Of a stretch of 5,423 nt of DNA, positions 1 through 5,423 are shown piece after piece. A program made the position numbers and the translations under genes. Each line of letters starts with the position of its first letter. Position 1 is the first letter of the stretch. Source of the DNA: Cryomorphaceae bacterium (GTDB lineage Bacteria; Bacteroidota; Bacteroidia; Flavobacteriales; Crocinitomicaceae). The notes beneath the pieces were generated by a model. That model saw nothing but the letters and a program-made list of their open reading frames with translations, was not told the origin of the DNA and did not search any database. The stretch is taken from positions 6,167 through 11,589 of the forward strand of contig NYTQ01000026.1 of the NCBI GenBank assembly GCA_002683585.1. Reading direction: 5' to 3'.

Positions 1-380
1 GCTATACCTTCTGATTTTGCCCAAATCTCATAACGTAAGCGATTCGAATCTTCCAATGAATTTTGACCGGGTTCTAGCAAATTGACTAATGAAAGCCCCA
101 AGGTAACTGAGGCTACCGTCGTGATTAAATATAAACCCAAGGTCTTAGCGCCAATACGACCAAGTTGGCGCACATCGCCTAAACCTGCTACCCCACCAAC
201 AATGGAGAATAAAACCAAAGGAATAGCGATAAACTTGAGGCAATTGATGAAAATCACACCAAATGGGTCAATATAATCAATGGTGAACTTATTTAAACCT
301 ACCGACCCAGAAAATAGTGCCCAAAGCACTCCTAAAAACATTCCTATAAGTATTTTCCAATGCAATGCCATTTTTTTCAT
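1..380 (-). CDS. Dicarboxylate/amino acid:cation symporter (DAACS/SDF family), N-terminal part, gene cut by the window edge
   Basis: Inner-membrane secondary transporter of the glutamate/aspartate/C4-dicarboxylate family, which couples substrate uptake to Na+ or H+. Only the first 126 codons are present; the frame is open to base 1. Reading from ATG at 380 gives MKKMALHWKILIGMFLGVLW, a first membrane segment at about residues 8-25. A second runs from about 39 to 61 and carries the family-typical stretch FGVIFINCLKFIAIPLVLFS (40-59), followed by GGVAGLGDVRQLGRIG (62-77). A third hydrophobic segment lies at about 80-102. The family usually has 400 or more residues and eight membrane segments, with the substrate-binding hairpins in the missing C-terminal half, so substrate and coupling ion cannot be read here. 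The ATG at 380 is preceded by an AAGGAG site four bases away; a second in-frame ATG lies at 371. The gene is divergent from the carboxylase gene. Family assignment is strong. Confidence 0.93.
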   Translation of the reverse strand, partial: MKKMALHWKILIGMFLGVLWALFSGSVGLNKFTIDYIDPFGVIFINCLKFIAIPLVLFSIVGGVAGLGDVRQLGRIGAKTLGLYLITTVASVTLGLSLVNLLEPGQNSLEDSNRLRYEIWAKSEGI

Positions 381-384
381 GGTG

Positions 385-390
385 CTCCTT
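385..390 (-). promoter_or_regulatory. Shine-Dalgarno site of the symporter gene
   Basis: The minus strand reads AAGGAG, then CACC, then the ATG at 380, a close match to the anti-Shine-Dalgarno complement with a short four-base spacer. It supports the ATG at 380 over the ATG at 371. It is notable because the carboxylase and proS starts in this window have only A/T-rich leaders, as is usual in Bacteroidota. Confidence 0.6.
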
Positions 391-399
391 TTTTTTTTA

Positions 400-407
400 C
401 AAAAGTA
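400..407 (-). promoter_or_regulatory. Predicted Bacteroidota -7 promoter element for the symporter gene
   Basis: The minus strand reads TACTTTTG, an exact match to the Bacteroidota housekeeping -7 consensus TAnnTTTG. It ends 20 bases before the ATG at 380, so transcription would begin inside or next to the run of ten A residues (389-398 on this strand) and give a leader of roughly 15 bases. I see no good TTTG at the expected 19-21 base distance upstream, so this is a half-supported promoter. Confidence 0.5.
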
Positions 408-426
408 CAATTTAAGACGAACTTGA

Positions 427-459
427 TTTGATAGCTAAAGACCTAGTTTCGTATATTTG
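427..459 (+). promoter_or_regulatory. Predicted Bacteroidota promoter for the acyl-CoA carboxylase gene
   Basis: TTTG at 427-430 and TATATTTG at 452-459 are separated by 21 bases. Both match the Bacteroidota -33 (TTTG) and -7 (TAnnTTTG) elements with an accepted spacer. The start codon at 476 lies 16 bases beyond the -7 element, implying a leader of about ten bases without a Shine-Dalgarno site. The promoter runs opposite to the symporter's predicted -7 element at 400-407, so the two genes share a very short divergent control region. Confidence 0.65.
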
Positions 460-475
460 AGTTCAAATAAAATCT

Positions 476-2119
476 ATGGCAGTTTCCCAAAAAGAAATAG
501 AATTCAATTTTAACGAAGACAAAATGCGTCTTAAAATACGTGCACTTGAAAAAGAGCTTGAAAAAGTTCAATTAGGTGGCGGTAAAAAAAGAATTGATAA
601 ACTACACTCAGCTGGAAAGCTCACCGCAAGAGAGCGTATTAAGCTACTCGTAGATAAAGGCTCGGAGATGCAAGAAATCGGTGCGTTTGCTGGTCATGGA
701 ATGTATGCAGAGTACGGTGGATGCCCATCAGGCGGGGTCGTTGTTGTCATAGGAGTTGTAAGTGGAAGAAGGTGTGTCGTTGTTGCCAATGATGCCACTG
801 TAAAAGCAGGTGCATGGTTTCCAATAACTGGAAAGAAAAACCTAAGGGCTCAAGAAATTGCGATGGAAAACCATCTTCCTATTATTTATTTAGTGGATAG
901 CGCAGGTGTATTTCTACCCATGCAGGAAGAGATTTTTGCGGACAAAGAGCATTTCGGTAGGATTTTTAGAAATAATGCAAAAATGAGTGCGCAAGGAATC
1001 GTTCAAATTGCCGCAGTCATGGGAAGCTGTGTGGCAGGTGGAGCTTATCTTCCTATTATGTCAGATGAATCCCTCATTGTAAATAAAACAGGTACTATAT
1101 TCTTAGCAGGCTCATATCTTGTGAAAGCTGCAATTGGCGAAAATATCGATAATGAGACCTTGGGGGGAGCCACTACACATACCGAAATTTCTGGTGTATG
1201 TGACTATAAAGTAGAAAACGATAAAGAATGCCTAAAGACCATTAGATCGCTTATGGATAAAATCGGAGCGCCTGAAAACGCGGGTTTTGATCGAAGTGAA
1301 TCCATTGAACCTAAAAGTGCAATTAAAAAAGTATACGGGATTTTACCGGCAGAACGCTCGAAACCATATAGCAGCAGAGCGCTTCTGAAGTGTTTAACTG
1401 ATGAATCTAAATTCACTGAATACAAAGCTGGTTTTGGTAAAACGATTCTAACAGGCTATGCTCGAATTGATGGATGGAGTGTTGGAATCGTAATGAATAA
1501 CCGAGAGCTCGTTAAAAACGGGAAAGGCGAAATGCAGTTTGGCGGTGTCATCTATTCAGATGCAGCAGATAAAGCAGCGCGCTTCATCATGAATTGCAAT
1601 CAAAAAAATATTCCCTTGGTATTTATTCATGATGTCACAGGTTTTATGGTTGGTTCTAAAAGTGAACATCAAGGAATCATTAAAGATGGTGCTAAAATGG
1701 TAAATGCAATGGCCAATTCGGTCGTTCCAAAGTTCTCCATCGTAATTGGAAACTCTTATGGTGCAGGAAATTACGCCATGTGCGGAAAGGCTTATGACCC
1801 AAGATTAATTGTGGGTTGGCCTACTGCAGAAATTGCGGTGATGAGTGGCGCTGCTGCTGCTAAAACGCTACTTCAAATTGAAGTATCTTCTTTGAAAGCG
1901 AGAGGTGAAAAAATCACGGCCGAGAAAGAAAAAGAGCTCTTTGACAAAATCAAGAACCGTTACGACGAACAAATATCACCGTATTATGCAGCAAGTAGAT
2001 TATGGATAGATGCCATTATAGATCCCATTGAGACAAGAAAGGTTATTTCTATAGGCATAGATTCAGCGAATCACAAGAAGGCAACAGAAGCATATAATGT
2101 TGGAGTGCTTCAGACTTAA
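476..2119 (+). CDS. Acyl-CoA carboxylase beta (carboxyltransferase) subunit, methylcrotonyl/propionyl-CoA type
   Basis: Cytoplasmic carboxyltransferase subunit of a biotin-dependent acyl-CoA carboxylase. It moves the carboxyl group from carboxybiotin on a partner subunit to an acyl-CoA such as 3-methylcrotonyl-CoA (leucine breakdown) or propionyl-CoA. At 547 residues it is full length for the family. The N-terminal crotonase-like domain includes KLTARERIKLLVD (48-60), VDSAGVFLP (140-148), HFGRIF (159-164) and GSCVAGGAY (183-191), whose Gly-Gly pair (188-189) matches the first oxyanion site. The C-terminal domain includes DVTGFMVGSKSEHQGIIKDG (386-405) and GNSYGAGNYAMCG (425-437), the second oxyanion site. 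The GAGNYAM form resembles methylcrotonyl-CoA carboxylase beta more than classical PccB, but substrate is not proven. An in-frame TGA at 458-460 rules out upstream extension, so ATG 476 is the start. No alpha or biotin-carrier subunit lies nearby. The stop codon directly abuts that of the convergent downstream gene. Confidence 0.95.
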   Translation: MAVSQKEIEFNFNEDKMRLKIRALEKELEKVQLGGGKKRIDKLHSAGKLTARERIKLLVDKGSEMQEIGAFAGHGMYAEYGGCPSGGVVVVIGVVSGRRCVVVANDATVKAGAWFPITGKKNLRAQEIAMENHLPIIYLVDSAGVFLPMQEEIFADKEHFGRIFRNNAKMSAQGIVQIAAVMGSCVAGGAYLPIMSDESLIVNKTGTIFLAGSYLVKAAIGENIDNETLGGATTHTEISGVCDYKVENDKECLKTIRSLMDKIGAPENAGFDRSESIEPKSAIKKVYGILPAERSKPYSSRALLKCLTDESKFTEYKAGFGKTILTGYARIDGWSVGIVMNNRELVKNGKGEMQFGGVIYSDAADKAARFIMNCNQKNIPLVFIHDVTGFMVGSKSEHQGIIKDGAKMVNAMANSVVPKFSIVIGNSYGAGNYAMCGKAYDPRLIVGWPTAEIAVMSGAAAAKTLLQIEVSSLKARGEKITAEKEKELFDKIKNRYDEQISPYYAASRLWIDAIIDPIETRKVISIGIDSANHKKATEAYNVGVLQT

Positions 2120-2788
2120 TTAATTTTTCGCACTGGATTTTCCATTGAAATAATGCGTGTATCCGAAACCAACAATTAAAAACGAGGACGTTCGGTCAAA
2201 CTCCTCTGTCTCGTAACCCGCATTTCCATCAACACCAATGTCCCATGGTCTAAAACCGAAACCATAAAAAGGATAAGCAATCGTTAATCTATATGAATTA
2301 GAATCATCAGAAGCCAATACCAAACCAATATTAGGTTCGATATAAATGGACTGAAGAACATTCAAACGAATTCCATCCTCAAATAATGCATCGGTTTTGA
2401 TCATAGAATGCATGTAACCGAACTTGACGCCGATATCTGTACCGAAGCGCTCACGCCAAAATTTCTCATAACCCAGCTTTAGAAATCCGCCCAAACAGTG
2501 CATCCCGCCATATATTGCAGAGGGTACATTGAACTCATTTACCGCGAAATAAGAATAATGTGCTCCCGCGCCAAATGCAAAACCTTTCTCTAAGGTATAT
2601 TGATAGTAAGGAGAAACGGAAACCAAACCTTGCATGAAGTCTTTGAATGGTTTATTGACAAATGAGTTCGGCAAACCAATCTCAAATGTAAATGAATCAT
2701 CAATTTCCATCCCCTGAGCCATAAGCGGTCTGGATGAAAACCCTAGATTCAAAAATAGAATCACCAAAAAAACTAAAGTACCTCTCAC
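2120..2788 (-). CDS. Secreted protein, probable small outer-membrane beta-barrel, function unknown
   Basis: A 222-residue protein I cannot place in a named family. Residues 1-24 form a plausible Sec signal peptide: a short basic start (Arg2), a hydrophobic core (about 5-17), and PLMA before Gln25 as a signal peptidase I site; there is no lipobox cysteine. The mature part (about 198 residues) has many short segments of alternating aromatic and small residues, such as FAFGAGAHYSYFAV (70-83), GTDIGVKFGYMHS (116-128), YRLTIAYPFYGFGF (166-179) and SFLIVGFGYTHYF (202-214). This pattern, with polar turns between, suggests an eight- to ten-stranded barrel; the last strand ends in Tyr-Phe followed by a seven-residue polar tail. 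The start is GTG at 2788, chosen because it opens the signal peptide and no in-frame ATG lies between it and the upstream gene; the ATG at residue 23 would remove the signal. No clear promoter or ribosome site is visible, so read-through from the methyltransferase gene is possible. Confidence 0.75.
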   Translation of the reverse strand: MRGTLVFLVILFLNLGFSSRPLMAQGMEIDDSFTFEIGLPNSFVNKPFKDFMQGLVSVSPYYQYTLEKGFAFGAGAHYSYFAVNEFNVPSAIYGGMHCLGGFLKLGYEKFWRERFGTDIGVKFGYMHSMIKTDALFEDGIRLNVLQSIYIEPNIGLVLASDDSNSYRLTIAYPFYGFGFRPWDIGVDGNAGYETEEFDRTSSFLIVGFGYTHYFNGKSSAKN

Positions 2789-2868
2789 GATAATAAAACG
2801 ATTTTGCTTCTTAAATATTGTCAGCTTGTTGTTTTCTATAGAGCAACAGCCATCCTGCTTGAATAAAG

Positions 2869-3582
2869 TTACTTTTTTAATTCCTTCGAATGAAACTCTT
2901 TGGTCAAATTAATATAGGAATCGGTATAGCTATTGTCTTCATTCCGAATAACCAATCTGGATGTATTGATAGGAGTAGAAAAATTTGAGAGTGCAACTAC
3001 AATACGTGAATTCGGTTTAGATTCTTTAGCATCAATATAAATGATCTTATTTATAAAAAGGGAAACTCGTTTTGCGCAGCCCACTAAAAAATCTAATTGT
3101 ACGTGTGGTATAATTATCCAGCAGGTTCCATCTTGAGTCAACAATGATTTGACTACGGAAATAAACATAGAAAAATCCTCCTTTGAGGTATGCTTAGCAA
3201 GCTTACTAGCACTTTTCATACCTGCAGCATGCTCAAGATAAAAAGGTGGATTCGACACGATAAGGTCATAAGATCTCGAAAAAATATGATTAAAATAATC
3301 TCCATGTATTGAATGGACTTGTTCAGACCAGCTAGATTTCTTTACGTTAAGGAGGCAATCTTGTAATGCGCCATTATCAATTTCAATGGCATCGACATTT
3401 AATGTTGGAAATTTTTGACAGAGCATTAATGAAAGGACACCAGTACCAGCACCCAAATCCAAGGCGTATTTTGGATTTTTTGCCGATGTGAGCGCACCTA
3501 ATAGCATGCTATCTGTACCAACCTTCAAGGCTGATTTATTCTGAGAAATTGTAAAATATTTGAACTGAAAGTCCTGCGCCAC
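2869..3582 (-). CDS. trmN6: TrmN6/YfiC-type tRNA (adenine-N6)-methyltransferase
   Basis: Cytoplasmic S-adenosylmethionine-dependent methyltransferase; the E. coli member (YfiC) makes m6A at position 37 of tRNA1(Val). The protein has 237 residues, close to the E. coli length. The N-terminal FQFKYFTISQNKSALKVGTD (5-24), followed by SMLLGAL, is the family signature. LDLGAGTGVLSLML (41-54) is the SAM-binding motif I, with the acidic residue after strand two in AIEID (65-69). SNPPFY (110-115) is the NPPF/Y catalytic motif of N6-adenine methyltransferases. AKHTSKEDF (129-137) and the C-terminal YTDSYINLTKEFHSKE also fit the family. The start is GTG at 3582, which shares its first base with the TAG stop of proS; an AAAGG at 3590-3594 inside the proS end is suitably placed as a ribosome site. 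This suggests translational coupling. The exact tRNA target in this organism is inferred from homology only. Confidence 0.9.
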   Translation of the reverse strand: MAQDFQFKYFTISQNKSALKVGTDSMLLGALTSAKNPKYALDLGAGTGVLSLMLCQKFPTLNVDAIEIDNGALQDCLLNVKKSSWSEQVHSIHGDYFNHIFSRSYDLIVSNPPFYLEHAAGMKSASKLAKHTSKEDFSMFISVVKSLLTQDGTCWIIIPHVQLDFLVGCAKRVSLFINKIIYIDAKESKPNSRIVVALSNFSTPINTSRLVIRNEDNSYTDSYINLTKEFHSKELKK

Positions 3583-5054
3583 TAGTATGCCTTTGCAAAC
3601 AAAACTTTCCCTTTAGATGGCGCACCGCTGTAGACACATACGCCAACTTCTTCAATCTGATCTAGCGGTATACATCGGATCGTTGCTTGCGTTTCTTCCT
3701 TTATCTTATTTTCGGTTTCCTCGGTTCCATCCCAATGCGCAGATACGAAACCTCCTTTATTTACAAGCTTTTTAAAGCTATCAAAATCTGAGGCTTCACT
3801 CGTTTTTTCCTTGCGAAAAGTATCCGCCTTCTCAAAAAGATTAGACTGAATTTCTTTCAATAATCCTTCAATGAGATCTTGAACTCCCTCAAAAGAAACA
3901 ATTTCTTTTGTTTTTGTATCTCTTCGGGCTACCTCGATATTTCCGTTCTCTAAGTCTCTTGGTCCCATAGCTAATCGTACAGGGACACCTTTTGTTTCGT
4001 ATTCAGAGAATTTCCATCCAGGTCGTCTATTATCGTCATCATCATACTTAAATGAAATGCCTTTATTTTTGAAAGCCAAACGGAGAAGTTCGAATTTCTC
4101 AGAAATCTTCTCAAGATCCTCAGTGCTTCGATAGATTGGAATACCCACTACCTGAATCGGGGCCAAAAGTGGGGGTAAAACGAGTCCTTCATCGTCCGAA
4201 TGACTCATGATTAAGGCTCCCATCAGCCGAGTTGAAACACCCCAAGAGGTTGCCCAAACGTGGTCTAATTTACCTTCTTTATCAGCAAATTTGACATCAA
4301 ATGCTTTTGCAAAATTCTGACCTAAAAAATGAGAGGTCCCCGCCTGAAGCGCTTTCCCATCTTGCATCAAGGCTTCAATACATAAAGTGTCCTCTGCTCC
4401 GGCAAACCTTTCTGATTCTGTCTTTCTTCCTTTGACAACAGGCATTGCCATATATTGCTCTGCAAAATCAGCATAAACCTCTAACATCCTCGCTGTTTCT
4501 TCACGCGCTTCCTGATTTGTTGCATGTGCTGTATGTCCCTCTTGCCATAAAAACTCTGCTGTTCTTAGGAAAAGTCTAGTTCTCATTTCCCAACGGACTA
4601 CATTCGCCCACTGATTGATTAAGATTGGAAGATCTCTGTAGGATTGAATCCAATTTCTGTATGAGTTCCATATAATTGTTTCAGAAGTTGGTCTCACAAT
4701 CAATTCCTCTTCGAGCTTTGCTTTAGGATCAACAACGACTCCACTTCCATCCTCTGCATTCTTTAGTCTATAATGTGTTACAACAGCACATTCTTTTGCA
4801 AACCCTTCAACGTGGCTTGCCTCCTTACTTAAATATGATTTAGGAATAAATAAGGGGAAATAAGCATTGGAATGGCCCGTCTCTTTAAATTTCTGATCGA
4901 GTACCTCTTTCATTCGCTCCCAAATCGCAAAACCATATGGCTTGATAATCATACAACCTCGTACATCTGAGTGCTCGGCTAAGTCCGCCCTTTGAACCAA
5001 CTCATTATACCATTTTGAATAATCCTGTTTTCGTGTTGTATGCTTCCCGCTCAT
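3582..5054 (-). CDS. proS: Prolyl-tRNA synthetase, short archaeal/eukaryote-like (type 3) form
   Basis: Class II aminoacyl-tRNA synthetase that activates proline with ATP and charges tRNA(Pro) in the cytoplasm. In 490-residue numbering from the ATG at 5054, visible parts are [15 protein letters not shown] (5-19), [11 protein letters not shown] (31-41), VRPTSE (120-125), a motif 2 region at 154-174 (RWEMRTR through [11 protein letters not shown]), the proline-site stretch [13 protein letters not shown] (236-248), and motif 3 at [20 protein letters not shown] (272-291). An anticodon-binding domain follows from about 300, then the C-terminal domain ending in [15 protein letters not shown], typical of this class. 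The bacterial editing (INS) insertion is absent, as expected for type 3. The frame can be opened seven codons upstream at a TTG (5075), but that codon lies inside a predicted promoter element, and family N-termini fit the ATG. The gene overlaps trmN6 by one base. Confidence 0.96.
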   Translation of the reverse strand: MSGKHTTRKQDYSKWYNELVQRADLAEHSDVRGCMIIKPYGFAIWERMKEVLDQKFKETGHSNAYFPLFIPKSYLSKEASHVEGFAKECAVVTHYRLKNAEDGSGVVVDPKAKLEEELIVRPTSETIIWNSYRNWIQSYRDLPILINQWANVVRWEMRTRLFLRTAEFLWQEGHTAHATNQEAREETARMLEVYADFAEQYMAMPVVKGRKTESERFAGAEDTLCIEALMQDGKALQAGTSHFLGQNFAKAFDVKFADKEGKLDHVWATSWGVSTRLMGALIMSHSDDEGLVLPPLLAPIQVVGIPIYRSTEDLEKISEKFELLRLAFKNKGISFKYDDDDNRRPGWKFSEYETKGVPVRLAMGPRDLENGNIEVARRDTKTKEIVSFEGVQDLIEGLLKEIQSNLFEKADTFRKEKTSEASDFDSFKKLVNKGGFVSAHWDGTEETENKIKEETQATIRCIPLDQIEEVGVCVYSGAPSKGKVLFAKAY

Positions 5055-5072
5055 AATAAATATTCTAGTGTG

Positions 5073-5080
5073 CAAATTTA
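5073..5080 (-). promoter_or_regulatory. Predicted Bacteroidota -7 promoter element for proS
   Basis: The minus strand reads TAAATTTG, an exact match to TAnnTTTG, ending 18 bases before the ATG at 5054. This is nearly the same spacing as at the carboxylase promoter (16 bases). The nearest full TTTG upstream is about 25 bases away, longer than the usual 19-21, so the -33 element is weak or absent. It would give proS and trmN6 their own transcript, separate from the gene ending at 5121. Confidence 0.5.
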
Positions 5081-5120
5081 GACAAACGATTCAATATTTC
5101 CATCACAAATAAAATCTTCC

Positions 5121-5423
5121 TCAAGGGAGCATTTCATTGTTTACTAGTGCGTTTATATATTGCTGATACACTGCTTTGATTTTTCTATTAATTGCCTTAT
5201 CTGAATTGGGGTCATCTTTTATTTCATTCCAAATAATTGGACCTCTTCCAGGAGCCATAGAAACAATATTGTTTTGATAATAGGACATATTTGGCATATC
5301 CAGACCACTCAGATAAGACGATCCAACTGAAAAGTAGTCTGTCTCAATATTGAGTAAGTCCAGTACGGTTGGCATCAGGTCTATTTGCTGCATTGTTTCA
5401 TCAGCCTTTACATTGGGTAAAAC
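5121..5423 (-). CDS. LTA-synthase-like sulfatase/phosphoglycerol-transferase family protein, C-terminal end, gene cut by the window edge
   Basis: The last 100 residues of a protein whose start lies beyond the right edge; the frame is open to base 5423 and ends with TGA at 5121-5123. The stretch DETMQQIDLMPTVLDLLNI (8-26 of the fragment) is the conserved helix near the end of the sulfatase/alkaline phosphatase superfamily domain, where the proteins read (x)QIDLxPTLLxLLG. SVGSSYL (32-38) follows at the place of the usual FGxS(L/F) segment. The tail at about 75-100 (INRKIKAVYQQYINALVNNE) resembles the C-terminal helix of LTA-synthase-like proteins of Bacteroidota. Such proteins are generally inner-membrane enzymes with an extracytoplasmic catalytic domain. 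The catalytic Thr and metal ligands lie outside the window, so activity and substrate are unknown. An internal ATG at 5393 exists but is not the true start. A plain arylsulfatase is the main alternative. Confidence 0.75.
   Translation of the reverse strand, partial: VLPNVKADETMQQIDLMPTVLDLLNIETDYFSVGSSYLSGLDMPNMSYYQNNIVSMAPGRGPIIWNEIKDDPNSDKAINRKIKAVYQQYINALVNNEMLP

Noticed and set aside
82..276. Open frame of 64 codons on the plus strand
   Set aside because: It lies wholly antisense to the symporter gene, whose minus-strand frame shows clear family motifs; the plus-strand product has no recognisable features.
368..382. CCAT...ATGG inverted repeat around the two possible symporter start codons
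   Set aside because: Only four base pairs around an A-rich loop, and it follows simply from two ATG codons near each other; too weak to call a regulatory hairpin.
1204..1425. Open frame of 73 codons on the minus strand
   Set aside because: Antisense shadow inside the well-conserved carboxylase gene, with no sensible motif.
2124..2152. Possible terminator hairpin after the carboxylase stop (TGGA/TCCA and CGCA/TGCG pairs)
   Set aside because: Stems are four base pairs, one with a very long loop, no T run follows, and the sequence codes for the end of the opposing gene.
5055..5120. Intrinsic terminator between the LTA-synthase-like gene and proS
   Set aside because: The 66 bases are AT-rich with no stable inverted repeat that I can see; only the -7 element is supported.
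1..5423. Mobile element, CRISPR, toxin-antitoxin or defence system
   Set aside because: I found no transposase-like frame, terminal inverted repeats, spaced direct repeats or paired small genes; every long frame is explained by housekeeping, transport or envelope genes.

Overview
The window looks like ordinary chromosomal DNA from a member of the Bacteroidota. The evidence is the AT-rich sequence, three upstream regions carrying the Bacteroidota -7 promoter consensus TAnnTTTG, A/T-rich leaders mostly without Shine-Dalgarno sites, a short archaeal/eukaryote-like prolyl-tRNA synthetase, and an acyl-CoA carboxylase beta subunit and LTA-synthase-like protein of the forms I associate with this phylum. 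I cannot fix the order or family; a free-living, perhaps aquatic, lineage is only a guess.

Layout from left to right. Positions 1-380 (minus) hold the first 126 codons of a dicarboxylate/amino acid:cation symporter that runs off the left edge and is divergently transcribed from the next gene. Positions 381-475 are a compact divergent promoter region. Positions 476-2119 (plus) encode a complete methylcrotonyl/propionyl-type acyl-CoA carboxylase beta subunit. Its stop codon abuts, with no gap, the stop codon of a minus-strand gene (2120-2788) for a secreted, probably outer-membrane beta-barrel protein of unknown function. Upstream of that gene on the same strand are a TrmN6-like tRNA m6A methyltransferase (2869-3582) and prolyl-tRNA synthetase (3582-5054), which overlap by one base. 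The right edge (5121-5423, minus) holds the last 100 residues of an LTA-synthase/sulfatase-family protein.

ProS and the methyltransferase both act on tRNA and are probably co-transcribed and translationally coupled. The outer-membrane protein lies 80 bases further downstream and may be read through from them. The carboxylase and symporter are each probably single-gene units here; the carboxylase has no biotin-carrying alpha subunit in view, so its partner must be encoded elsewhere.

There is no stretch over 300 bases without a gene. I saw no tRNA or rRNA gene, insertion sequence, CRISPR array, integration site or defence-like gene set. I found no sign of a new biological system. The points worth a second look are the compact divergent promoters, the corrected proS start, the coding overlaps and abutting stops, the orphan carboxylase subunit and the uncharacterised beta-barrel protein.
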